Source: Dysidea avara (taxonomy: Eukaryota; Porifera; Demospongiae; Dictyoceratida; Dysideidae). From it: DNA of 64,000 bases. The position numbers and the translations under genes are program-made. The DNA lies in the NCBI RefSeq assembly GCF_963678975.1, contig NC_089274.1, positions 44,732,075 to 44,796,074 on the forward strand. The letters run 5' to 3'. This document shows positions 45,973 to 57,735 of this stretch, piece by piece (positions within the stretch are counted from its first letter, which is position 1; every line of letters begins with the position of its first letter). The notes below the pieces were generated by a model that worked only from the letters and a program-made list of their open reading frames with translations, did no database searches and had not been told where the DNA came from.

Positions 45973-46264
45973 CAGGGGCGGATCCAGAATTTGGAAAGAG
46001 GGGGAGCACCTTGCTGAAAAACACTTGAAGACCAAAAAAAAAAAAAAGGTCACAACAATAATAGCTAGTTATCCTTTACCAAATATATCACGTCTGTTAT
46101 GTAAAATAAAATCCTATTTATAGCTTCATAGGTAAGCTACACTGCCTCATGAACATTGTGACTACTTTATTAGAGTAACCGACTGCCCTATTAGAGTATC
46201 TCGATCTTGTATGCAATTTCTTGAAGGGAGGGGGGGCATTTGCCCCATCCTGGATCCGCCATTG
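45973..46264. mobile_element. hAT-like MITE, CAGGGGCGGATCCAG end
   Basis: The left end CAGGGGCGGATCCAG and right end CTGGATCCGCCATTG form an inverted repeat decayed at the last few bases. This terminus is widespread among hAT-type elements. No intact target duplication. Two CTATTAGAG units lie near its right end (46157-46208). A second, unpaired CAGGGGCGTAGGGGG end starts at 45904. Confidence 0.65.
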
Positions 46265-46404
46265 TTAACACACCATTTAGTGTGGCAGGACAAAATGAGT
46301 GAGTAATATAGTGTAATGGCGCAACACAACAATTGATAAAGATTCATCTCTCAGGGAAGGATTCACAGAGGTAACATGAGCCCTGTTCAAAACTTGTTAA
46401 AAGA

Positions 46405-46470
46405 GATCGATATACTCTAATAGAGCAGTCAGGTTTATACTCTAATAGAGCAGTCAGGTATACTCTAATA
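46405..46470 (+). repeat. Three tandem copies of the dispersed CTCTAATAGA unit
   Basis: ATACTCTAATAGAGCAGTCA, repeated as TATACTCTAATAGAGCAGTC and TATACTCTAATAGAACATG with a spacing of 22-24 bp. This is the cleanest tandem form of the unit in the window. Confidence 0.88.
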
Positions 46471-47477
46471 GAACATGCGTGTAAATATATCCATGTCCAT
46501 ATGAAGTTTTTCAGACATTCTAACATCAAATGCAAAACTTAGCATGACCTTATACTGCTATAGCTTTGGTGTGCAGTGTTTAAAGATATAGAGCTCCAGT
46601 AATTTATCACTTGTGTTATGCAAAATGAATTCATACTATGCATATTTGTATAGTTATATTGTTTTGATTGTAAGTTATTCCTTTTGTATCAGTGGATTCA
46701 TGGCTCCTATACCACAGTGAGATATAACTATCACTTACAGATTACTATATTATGTGTCTCTGTGTTAAGCTGTCTGTTTCCACTGGGTAGCTTTATCTAG
46801 TACAACCTTCATCCCAGGGGCACTTATATGCATCATAATTAATGTACTTTTGCATAAAATATAGCAATTTGCTGAGTTTTGATTCATTAAAATATTGACA
46901 GTCTCTCAGCCCCCAGCTTCTGGTAACTCAATGCTGGTGCTGGAACCCCCCTTCAAAAAATCCTGGCTACGCTCCTGCCCAGAAACAATTATGCAATACG
47001 GTCATGATCTCAGTATTGTTACCCTAAAGTCAAAGAAAATATATAAATCCCTTATCTATCAGTGACCTCCACAGAGTAGGCAAGTATCAGAATCTTGGTA
47101 GCGGAACCTTGGGCTGTATCAACATTACTTGGGTTATTGTCTTGCAGAGGTAAATCATCTTTTGAATTTCACATCTTTTTTCACCCTAGCTTTTTTGGAG
47201 GCTGCACCCTTTTTTACAACTTCACTGTTTTTGGATTAGATTGTACATATGTTGACAGTTATTACAGTGTTGAACGTTAATAGTAAATTAATTGTTTTGT
47301 GATGCAGTTACTAATTTACAATATTTACATTGTGGGATACATCTCACATTCAGATGGCAATCATCTTTGGCACTGTAATTTTTCATAATGATTTGTGTGG
47401 TAATTTATGAAGAAGAGCCTGAAATTACAACTATACTGAAGTATTCATAAACAGCAATACAAATGAGCTCTTTAAGC
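46471..47477. other. No gene seen; transposon ends
   Basis: CCTGGCTACGCTCCTG at about 46962-46977 is the right end of a CAGGAGCGTAGCCAGG-type element whose left end I did not find. 47165-47236 is a single arm of the palindrome family at 40488-40818, ending identically in GGATTAGATT. Confidence 0.55.
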
Positions 47478-48247
47478 CTATACAGAGCTGCTAAGTAGTG
47501 TCATTGACTCAGAAACATCATCATCTTTGTCATTATCATTATCATCATCATTATCATCATCATTATCATCATCATTATCATCATCATTATCATCATCATC
47601 ATCATTACATACAACTATACTGTCTTGAGGAACTCCATAATCTTGTTGTTTGCGTTTGTAAACAGTAGTTGCCCACCAGTAGAGAAAAATACCAGAAAAC
47701 GATATCAAAAACAGCACAACATTCCAAAAACTGGATCCATTGAGACGATAATAAAATACAATATAAATGGGAACATAAGTCAAACTGACAAAAAAGTAAT
47801 AAATTCCAGTCATAAATCCCTTCATGCCTTGAGGTGACTGCATATACATAAACTCCAACCCTGTAAACAATATTAACACTAAATAACTCTCATGTTGATT
47901 TTTTACTTACCAGATATCTGCAAAAATATTTCAGCAAATGGCAAAAGAATTGCAGCAACAATAAGTAGTGCATTGACTAGGAGAATGTGGTATGCATAGT
48001 AGGGAAGGAGTAGCATAGCTATTATCAAAGCAACAGAAGCACTAATACACAGCAGCAAGCCAATACCAAATCTTTGGAACAAGGTAGGACAATGTGCTCC
48101 TAGAGCTGGATACACACATCGGTCAACAATTGGAATCAGAAAAAAGTTGACAAAAGACAGCCACAATGAAATAACTAGTCCAACAATTCCTGTCTGCTTA
48201 TTAAATCCAAAATATAAAAATGATGACAAGTAGAGCTCACCTATCAT
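47478..48247 (-). CDS. C-terminal half of an SLC15/POT paralogue, open
   Basis: Exons 48247-47911 and 47860-47478 are joined by a 50-bp GT-AG intron in phase 1, the same position as in the intact gene. They encode the last four or so helices: VDRCVYPALGAHCP, LFQRFGIGLLLCISAS, and across the junction SGLEFMYMQSPQGMKG, then FLISFSGIFLYWWATTVYKRK. The tail differs: a GAT/AAT microsatellite (47516-47606) encodes a run of about 30 Asp/Asn residues. No N-terminal exon was found between 48247 and the window end, so it is either a truncated duplicate or needs a distant first exon. No stop or frameshift interrupts it, unlike the 35.5-kb copy. Confidence 0.75.
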
Positions 48248-48375
48248 CTAATGTGTAACAATGCAGAAAGCATAACAAGATAAGACAAATAATTAGTAAC
48301 AGCATGTAGCTACCTTTGTACAAATAAATATTCTTACACGTTGTGAGATTAAGCCAGCCAGCTCCAATACCAGTA

Positions 48376-48628
48376 CAGTGGATCCTCGCTTATCCAAATC
48401 TCAGTTATCCAAACACTTCAATTATCTGAATGCCAAATGTGACTGTTCTATTAGAGTATTTTGTCATCAGTGTGCATTCTATTAGAGTAATTGACTGTTC
48501 TATTAAAGTAGTTGGACGAAGCTCCGTATATAAATCAATGGGTTTCAGTTATCCGAACAATTTACTTATCTGAACACTTTTTGGCTAACTATAAGAACAA
48601 AGCTGTTGGGATAACTGAGGATCTACTG
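48376..48628. mobile_element. Pogo/Tigger-like MITE, 253 bp
   Basis: The ends CAGTGGATCCTCGCTTATCC and its near-complement (GGATAACTGAGGATCTACTG) are flanked by TA (48374-48375 and 48629-48630). CAGT-GATCCTC-TTATCC ends are characteristic of Tigger-type elements. Three CTATTAGAG units sit inside at 48440-48512. Confidence 0.85.
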
Positions 48629-48630
48629 TA

Positions 48631-50149
48631 TTAGCAGTAATAATAGCATAGCAGGTATCAGGAATGGGAACTAACTACAATTTACCTTTATATAGCCATC
48701 ACTAAGAAAGCTAACTAGGCTAACAAAGAAAGCTCCTTTCCATTCATTACTATAGCTAAACACTTGTTTTGCATGATTTCAATAATTACTGCACTTGATT
48801 AAATGGTAGATCATTGTTTCTGATGTATTCAGTGCTATCTAAGCAAAATTATAAACTTTTCGCCCTCACCAGATTTCAAGGTTAACCCATTCACCGGCAA
48901 TGCCTGTAACATCACTTTCTAAGTGCTCTGTAGCTTTTGTCAAAGCCCCTACACTTATCCTGTAACATTCACACTGTTAAGTGAACAGGAAAAGGATAAC
49001 TGGTCCCTCATACACAATTGTGGGGAAAATGACATCATCGCACACTTTGATAATAAGTATTTTAGATGATTCTTCGAAGTGATATTGGCACTGCTATAGT
49101 ATGTATGTGTTTAGCTGAATCCTCAAAAACATTTAATAACTCATGGATGGAATTACACATATCTTGAAATTTGTAGTGCTGCTTGACCCGCTAAAAATAT
49201 TTCAAAACCTTTTTGTTTAAACGTCTGACATAATATTTATGGTCAATCAAAAATTTCACAATACACTCCTATGGGGAAGCCATATAAGTACAGTGTCCAT
49301 TACAACCCTTTCCCGAACTTGTAATGGAGTCAAACTGTGCGTGTCTGTAGTTGACACCTTTGCTGTTACCACTAATCATCTGGTTGGCTGAAATGTTAAC
49401 TCTGTTGAGAAAAAATCCATTTTAGCTGTTTTTCAGGATTCAGCTCAAAATGTACATACTATAACAAAGAAAAACAGTAAAGAGACGGATTATATAGGTT
49501 CGAGTGGCATATTGCTATATATATTGTACGCCTTGAATTTGTGCATATATGCGCATGTACACTAGCTGCTGAAATGCCTGAAAACCACGTAGACTTGGAT
49601 ATAATCATTTCAACTGTCAACAGCTTAGTATTATTATAAACAGTACTAAACTGATAAGTTGTGAAATTTTAAGCATAGTTTTGCCCAGGGCGATTTTGCA
49701 CTATAATGGCTTTGTGGCTGTCGTTGTGTAAACAACAACTCCATAATCAAACAGTGAGAGGTTAAGCATCAGTTTGGGCTGAGTAATATACCAGTAGCTA
49801 GCTGTAGCATCAAAGCTACCACAGGAACAGAAACAATTAAGGAAAATAGCTGATCAAGGCCACAGGTAATAAATAGTTGTAACACAGGCATGAGAGCATA
49901 CATATCAGGCAAAAGCCTGAATACCCCCATGTCACAGCTAATATGTAACCTTTCCAATCCATATCAGGCTAATAGTCTGAAGTGGGTAAACAATCACCCA
50001 AGCCAATACAAGTGCAACTACTGGATGTATAAAATTTAGGGCTGGAACAAAGGCCAAATTTACCCTCTGAAGCTTCTTGCAAGAAAGCCACTGAACCTTC
50101 GAACCTTTGTTGATTGTGTCATGTTAGTAACTAATTATTATAACCCATA
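48631..50149. other. No gene seen; older interspersed repeat at 49080-49470
   Basis: 49110-49460 (AAAAACATTTAATAACTCA through AACAAAG) matches 57065-57735 at moderate identity and so is a dispersed repeat. The 62-codon frame at 49769-49957 has hydrophobic stretches but no transporter motif. Confidence 0.55.
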
Positions 50150-53100
50150 TGTGACTGAATTTGACAAAACAAGGCTTCGACGCACAAAGCTTTGTTAGGA
50201 GATATGGCGATTTTAAGGAATCATTGTGTAATAACTTCCCAGTGCCTACAGCTGTGCAAACAAAATTTGCACCAATTGTTCACCTGTTCACTAGCTATCA
50301 CTGAGTGGGTGTATACATTTCTGATACCCAAAATTTGCCCTGTTTTGAGCAGCTTTTTTCGAGCGGGTAATAATATCACAGGCGGTAGTAATAGGGTGGG
50401 AGGGTGGGGGTGGACGGTGGTCTTAATATACGGGTATAAAATGAAGTAAGGAGACGATTGGAATCCAGAGGCCAAGTGTGGGCTCTCCATGGCCCTCCAT
50501 GGCCCTCAGATTACTCCAAATTGACTGAGAACACTATTGGCGAGCTCTCTGTGAAGTCCCAGCTCACTACACACCATTATCACAAAGCCATGGCCATTTA
50601 ATGGTGCCAATCTCACACTCATGGCTTTGACAGGGTCGGAAGAAAGCTGCTACAGAAACCAGACTTGTCAGTGCTGAAGGAAGTACAGTGTGAAATATGA
50701 TAGTGCATTAGACCAGCAATCCATTTCTGGTAAAATCGTAAGTTTGATTTTGTGTGTGTGGAAGCCTTGTTATGTGAAATCCGGTCACATTTAATATTAT
50801 GAGAGGCATCACGTGAGATCACGTGATATAACAACAATACAGATTGCTTGTTTGGCTGCCTCTTGCTATGAGCCTTATCCGAAATTACGTCACAGACATA
50901 AAAATGGCCGCTGTAGTGTGGGGACATTCGTAAAATTTGTATGGGCGACTATGGGACGAAAATTTTTAAACGGCAATATCTCAGCCAAGAAGGAAAATAT
51001 CGAACTGTAACTAGCAGGTATGGCTATAAGACATTACAATAAGTACGTAAAAGCGATTTTCGGTTGATTTTCAAAACAACGCTAGATTCCTATTCTTTCA
51101 GCAAATTTATCACCATACCTGTTGGTTAGAGCTCGATATCTTCCGTCTTGGCTGAGATATTGCCGTTCAAAAAATTTCTACCCATAGTCGCCCATACAAA
51201 TTTTACGAACGTCCCCACACTACAGCGGCCATTTTTATGTCTGTGACGTAATTTCGGATAAGGCTCATTCCCTGTGTTCCATGGGTTGGTATTAAAGTGT
51301 GGCCCTGTTTTCAAGCGTCAATTGGTATGTTACACTTTATATGGGCTATAATGCATTCATGTGTGACTGAATTTGACAAAACAAGGCTTCGACGCACAAG
51401 GCTTTGTTAGGAGATATGGCGCTTTTAAGGAATCATTGTGTAATAACTTCCCAGTGCCTACAGCTGTGCAAACAAAATTTGCACCAATTGTTCACCTGTT
51501 CACTAGCTATCACTGAGTGGGTGTATACATTTCTGATACCCAAAATTTGCCCTGTTTTGAGCAGCTTTTTTCGAGCGGGTAATAATATCACAGGCGGTAG
51601 TAATAGGGTGGGAGGGTGGGGGTGGACGGTGGTCTTAATATACGGGTATAAAATGAAGTAAGGAGACGATTGGAATCCAGAGGCCAAGTGTGGGCTCTCC
51701 ATGGCCCTCCATGGCCCTCAGATTACTCCAAATTGACTGAGAACACTATTGGCGAGCTCTCTGTGAAGTCCCAGCTCACTACACACCATTATCACAAAGC
51801 CATGGCCATTTAATGGTGCCAATCTCACACTCATGGCTTTGACAGGGTCGGAAGAAAGCTGCTACAGAAACCAGACTTGTCAGTGCTGAAGGAAGTACAG
51901 TGTGAAATATGATAGTGCATTAGACCAGCAATCCATTTCTGGTAAAATCGTAAGTTTGATTTTGTGTGTGTGGAAGCCTTGTTATGTGAAATCCGGTCAC
52001 ATTTAATATTATGAGAGGCATCACGTGAGATCACGTGATATAACAACAATACAGATTGCTTGTTTGGCTGCCTCTTGCTATGAGCCTTATCCGAAATTAC
52101 GTCACAGACATAAAAATGGCCGCTGTAGTGTGGGGACATTCGTAAAATTTGTATGGGCGACTATGGGACGAAAATTTTTAAACGGCAATATCTCAGCCAA
52201 GAAGGAAAATATCGAACTGTAACTAGCAGGTATGGCTATAAGACATTACAATAAGTACGTAAAAGCGATTTTCGGTTGATTTTCAAAACAACGCTAGATT
52301 CCTATTCTTTCAGCAAATTTATCACCATACCTGTTGGTTAGAGCTCGATATCTTCCGTCTTGGCTGAGATATTGCCGTTCAAAAAATTTCTACCCATAGT
52401 CGCCCATACAAATTTTACGAACGTCCCCACACTACAGCGGCCATTTTTATGTCTGTGACGTAATTTTGGATAAGGCTCATTCCCTGTGTTCCATGGGTTG
52501 GTATTAAAGTGTGGCCCTGTTTTCAAGCGTCAATTGGTATGTTACACTTTATATGGGCTATAATGCATTCATGTGTGACTGAATTTGACAAAACAAGGCT
52601 TCGACGCACAAGGCTTTGTTAGGAGATATGGCGCTTTTAAGGAATCATTGTGTAATAACTTCCCAGTGCCTACAGCTGTGCAAACAAAATTTGCACCAAT
52701 TGTTCACCTGTTCACTAGCTATCACTGAGTGGGTGTATACATTTCTGATACCCAAAATTTGCCCTGTTTTGAGCAGCTTTTTTCGAGCGGGTAATAATAT
52801 CACAGGCAGTAGTAATAGGGTGGGAGGGTGGGGGTGGACGGTGGTCTTAATATACGGGTATAAAATGAAGTAAGGAGACGATTGGAATCCAGAGGCCAAG
52901 TGTGGGCTCTCCATGGCCCTCCATGGCCCTCAGATTACTCCAAATTGACTGAGAACACTATTGGCGAGCTCTCTGTGAAGTCCCAGCTCACTACACACCA
53001 TTATCACAAAGCCATGGCCATTTAATGGTGCCAATCTCACACTCATGGCTTTGACAGGGTCGGAAGAAAGCTGCTACAGAAACCAGACTTGTCAGTGCTG

Positions 53101-54425
53101 AAGGAAGTACAGTGTGAAATATGATAGTGCATTAGACCAGCAATCCATTTCTGGTAAAATCGTAAGTTTGATTTTGTGTGTGTGGAAGCCTTGTTATGTG
53201 AAATCCGGTCACATTTAATATTATGAGAGGCATCACGTGAGATCACGTGATATAACAACAATACAGATTGCTTGTTTGGCTGCCTCTTGCTATGAGCCTT
53301 ATCCGAAATTACGTCACAGACATAAAAATGGCCGCTGTAGTGTGGGGACATTCGTAAAATTTGTATGGGCGACTATGGGACGAAAATTTTTAAACGGCAA
53401 TATCTCAGCCAAGAAGGAAAATATCGAACTGTAACTAGCAGGTATGGCTATAAGACATTACAATAAGTACGTAAAAGCGATTTTCGGTTGATTTTCAAAA
53501 CAACGCTAGATTCCTATTCTTTCAGCAAATTTATCACCATACCTGTTGGTTAGAGCTCGATATCTTCCGTCTTGGCTGAGATATTGCCGTTCAAAAAATT
53601 TCTACCCATAGTCGCCCATACAAATTTTACGAACGTCCCCACACTACAGCGGCCATTTTTATGTCTGTGACGTAATTTCGGATAAGGCTCATTCCCTGTG
53701 TTCCATGGGTTGGTATTAAAGTGTGGCCCTGTTTTCAAGCGTCAATTGGTATGTTACACTTTATATGGGCTATAATGCATTCATGTGTGACTGAATTTGA
53801 CAAAACAAGGCTTCGACGCACAAGGCTTTGTTAGGAGATATGGCGCTTTTAAGGAATCATTGTGTAATAACTTCCCAGTGCCTACAGCTGTGCAAACAAA
53901 ATTTGCACCAATTGTTCACCTGTTCACTAGCTATCACTGAGTGGGTGTATACATTTCTGATACCCAAAATTTGCCCTGTTTTGAGCAGCTTTTTTCGAGC
54001 GGGTAATAATATCACAGGCGGTAGTAATAGGGTGGGAGGGTGGGGGTGGACGGTGGTCTTAATATACGGGTATAAAATGAAGTAAGGAGACGATTGGAAT
54101 CCAGAGGCCAAGTGTGGGCTCTCCATGGCCCTCCATGGCCCTCAGATTACTCCAAATTGACTGAGAACACTATTGGCGAGCTCTCTGTGAAGTCCCAGCT
54201 CACTACACACCATTATCACAAAGCCATGGCCATTTAATGGTGCCAATCTCACACTCATGGCTTTGACAGGGTCGGAAGAAAGCTGCTACAGAAACCAGAC
54301 TTGTCAGTGCTGAAGGAAGTACAGTGTGAAATACGATAGTGCATTAGACCAGCAATCCATTTCTGGTAAAATCGTAAGTTTGATTTTGTGTGTGTGGAAG
54401 CCTTGTTATGTGAAATCCGGTCACA
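50150..54425. mobile_element. Transposon-bounded tandem array of 1212-bp units, 3.5 copies
   Basis: Near-identical units start at 50150, 51362, 52574 and 53786; the fourth stops at 54425. Very few substitutions separate them (for example C/G at the position equivalent to 52807). Each unit has a TGTGACTGAATTT..CCGGTCACA segment (640 bp) and a 572-bp part containing a large inverted repeat (arms of about 155 bp: GAGCCTTATCCGAAATTACG and complement). The outer ends are inverted repeats flanked by TA (50148-50149 and 54426-54427), while inner segment ends are not. The whole array thus behaves as one element. Short open frames repeat identically and have no recognised product. Confidence 0.88.
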
Positions 54426-54427
54426 TA

Positions 54428-57064
54428 TGGTCTCACACTTTGTTTCAGCTGTAGTACAGGCTCCAGTGCAACTGCTTAGACTACAAAAATTACATGCTTC
54501 CAAGCATGGCTTTTTGACTGATTATAGATGCCAGTATCCATGGTTATGAAGCTTTGGAAGGGTAAAACCACCTTCAAAGGTTACAAAATGTCCAAGCTTC
54601 TGAACCTTCATTCTAGCCAATATGTATACATGCCCAAAAATTGATTATGGGTCAGTAGCTGGTACATTCTGACTTTGGTTACGATGAGTGGACAAATTCT
54701 AGAAATATTAGGGAGAATTTTGGTTAGGGTTACATTCAGATGTGGCCCAGGCAAAGTCACCAACTGGACTACATTTTGCAAATGTAACCTGGGCAGCTCC
54801 TTTGATCTGAGGTGTGAAAGTGATACAAAATGTGTTGGATTTACATCAAAATTTTCTTTGCTGGATCAGTAACTGAGGTAGTTCAGAGGCGTAGGAAGAT
54901 ATTTCAGGCAGGGGTGCTGAGGTGGAAAGCAGACTCACCTGCAGGGTGTTAACAGTAGTAGACCAGGTGAGTGTTGATATTCCATGTTATCGCTAGTGTT
55001 TTAGCTTCTTTGTAGTGTACTACAAGCCTGTTAATTTATATAAGTGTAACACTTGTAAACCTTTGTACACTAAGCTGCTGATTACTGAGTTCAGGTGTAA
55101 TGTTGGCCATGACCAGCTGCCCTGAAGGTTGTTGACAACAAACTGCACTGTATACAACATATTTATTTAATTATCATGTGGTAATGGGTTGCCAGAGTTT
55201 GTGTGGGAAATAAACATTAAAGGTACAACACAAGAGTCTAACTAAGTATGGATTCAAAGAACTGGGTAGTATTTTGGTGTTGACAGGTTAGCTATAGTTC
55301 TTTGACTTCTCTATTAGAATGTGTTTCTAATGCAGCATGACTACTCTATCAAATATTTTGGTGCTGTGAGACTGCTCTATTAAACTACATAGGCGTAGGA
55401 AGCACGGGTGCAACGGGTACTGGAGTACCCCCACAAATTTGTCTGCACGCGCCGCAAAGTAATTAAATAGATCACATGATCAAACAAAAGTGATTCTTTG
55501 ATGATCACGATGACGATTATTACCTTGACGATTCCAATGTTGCAGCTTGCCATTGGCTAGCTGTTTAACACTAGTACGATTATTTGTGATTCAGAAGAAG
55601 TATAGAAAACGATGGATTCACAATCTAACACGATGTCACATGTTTCCCAGGTCTGGGGGGTGCAGCCCCCAGATGCTGACGACATTTTCACAATTGTATG
55701 GCTCTAAATCTACATATTTAAGGACAAAACAATGATCACATACATGCACATGGCACATGAGCTACCTAAATATGACATTCTATTACAATTTACATGCAAT
55801 AGTACTGGTATAAATGTCTCAGTATGTATTATATTTTGTGTGTGTGTAAGTATACAACCAAGGTGCCATGTTAGCACAGTTTATGTGCTTTGATCCACTA
55901 GAAATGATTTTAACCCATTGACGGCCAAATTACTGGTCAAACTGCCAAATCATGTCATACTAACTGTCCAATACACAGAACTACTTAGTAACTATACTCG
56001 CTATAAACCAAGGAGGTCAACTATGTTGTTTTTGTTTACATATAACAATAACCGCAACAAAGTTATTGAACAACAAAGTCTAAACTTTGGTAAAAACCAG
56101 CCTGAACAAACAACAGAATCCCAACTAACTATTTACAAAGATTTTTTACACTCCAACAGAACTATTCTATACAGTTTACTTACAGTGCGATCCAGTCCAC
56201 AGCTGGTTTCTTTGTGATTTGCCCCATTTTTGTTGTTGCGCATGTGTTGATGCACACCATATGTGTCCACCATGCCACGTCTGAGATAAAGTAGCTGACT
56301 GTCAACTTTACCTTGAATTTCAATACAAGTACGTTGCTCCACTGAATGCTAGGGTTTGGCATGTTGCCAACTTGCCACCAATTAACTGCCAACAAATTAC
56401 CACTATACTATCAACAAATTAACTAATTACATGCCAATGCCTTTGAATGGCTGCCTTCCAGCAGTACTGGCTAATACTCTTCCCTCCAATTATAGGTCAC
56501 ATGCAGCACTTCAGCACTTCAGTGTTCTGGGTGTTTGAGGTCTACAAAAATGAGGTCCTACTGTCCTCTGTTAGAGAGTGTTGGTCTATTTTCAGGGAAT
56601 TAAGCTCTTTGGTTTGAAATATCCACCTAATATGTTAGCAATATGCTGGCATAGCACACAAGCCTATTATGTTTTTATTATGATGGCATATTTGATGCAA
56701 GCCTAATATTGACTCAGTTGCTGGTGTAAAACAGTCATAATACAGTAGGGATCCGTGAGTTTATTAGATGTAACCACAATCCTCATCAGTTTACTTCAGC
56801 AATCTTTCTTGTTTCACGTGTAATTCAGTAATCCTATTTCTAGTAGTGGAGAATATAAAAATAGTCTAACTTATTCATATTCTAGAAAATCAAGAACATG
56901 TACTTTAGCTGTTAACATTAATAAATAACACTATTCAACTAATCGTACTCTCACAATCTGATTGGCTTAATAAGTACATGCATGACTGTTTTATTAGAGC
57001 AACTGACTGCTCCAGTCCCTTGATTTTTAAAAAGCAGTGGACTATAGTATCTACACATAGAGTT
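54428..57064. other. No gene seen; fragmentary repeats
   Basis: 54880-54930 and 55388-55440 carry CAGAGGCGTAGGAAG- and TAGGCGTAGGAAGC-type element ends. CTATTAGAA/CTCTATCAAA-like units occur at 55302-55385 and CTCTAATAAA-type ones at 56985-57012. The open frame at 55918-56217 has no recognisable domain. Confidence 0.45.
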
Positions 57065-57735
57065 GAGCTCTCAAAAACATTTAATAACTCAAGGGTGGAA
57101 ATTACACAAGTTCTTGAAGTTTGGCTCATTAGTAGTACTGCTTGACCAACCAAAAATATTCAAAATCTTTTCATGTAATATCTGATGCAACAGAGGAGGT
57201 TGGACACGATTTAAGCGCCCCTAAAACAAATTATGTGAAACTCGTTTTATTGATTATACGTACGTGACAATTCTGGAGAAGTTCTACACACCAAACCGCA
57301 ATTTATTAATTTCACCCCAATCACCAAGCACTTTTACAAAACAAAGTACATCACCTTGAAGCTTACGTGAAGCACCATCTGAATATCCAGTCAACCCCAT
57401 TTTTTTTTCAAATTTGTATTGTGACTATTGAGGGTCACGTGAAATACCAAAGAAAAGAATGCAATTAAGGGCAATATATTTATGTGGCACTTAGAGCGTG
57501 TCCAACCTCCTCTGCTGATGCAATATATTATTGCATGACCAAGCAAAATTTCCATGACACACTTTCTATGCAGAAACCATAAAAGTGCACCTTCTATCTT
57601 TGTAATGGAGCCATATTGCACATGTATGTCATTGACGTCACCACTACTCACATGGTTGGTATTTCTCTTGAGAAAATACACGCTTTTCTGTTTTTAGCTG
57701 TTTTCTCAGGCCTTGTACATACATACTATAACCCC
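57065..57735. repeat. Interspersed repeat related to 49110-49460, with an insertion
   Basis: Homologous blocks align on both sides of the 57191-57514 MITE: CAAAAACATTTAATAACTCA, TTGACC..CAAAAATATT, TTGTAATGGAG, and TTTTAGCTGTTTT..CATACTATAAC. The other copy lacks the MITE and serves as an empty-site comparison. Confidence 0.7.
57191..57514. mobile_element. MITE with perfect 18-bp CAGAGGAGGTTGGACACG ends
   Basis: The left end CAGAGGAGGTTGGACACG and its exact complement at the right are flanked by the 9-bp direct repeat CTGATGCAA (57182-57190 and 57515-57523). The paralogous repeat at 49.2 kb has no insertion at this point, confirming the boundaries. A 9-bp duplication suggests a MULE-like source. 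No coding capacity. Confidence 0.9.

Noticed and set aside
49769..49957. Candidate N-terminal exon for the 47.5-kb transporter copy
   Set aside because: Hydrophobic, but it lacks the ER and GYLADxxxGR motifs of exon 1 and has no supporting splice phase.
50192..54503. Sets of identical 62-102 codon frames repeated every 1212 bp
   Set aside because: They repeat because the DNA unit repeats, overlap one another on both strands, and include inverted-repeat arms; no motif or codon bias supports coding.
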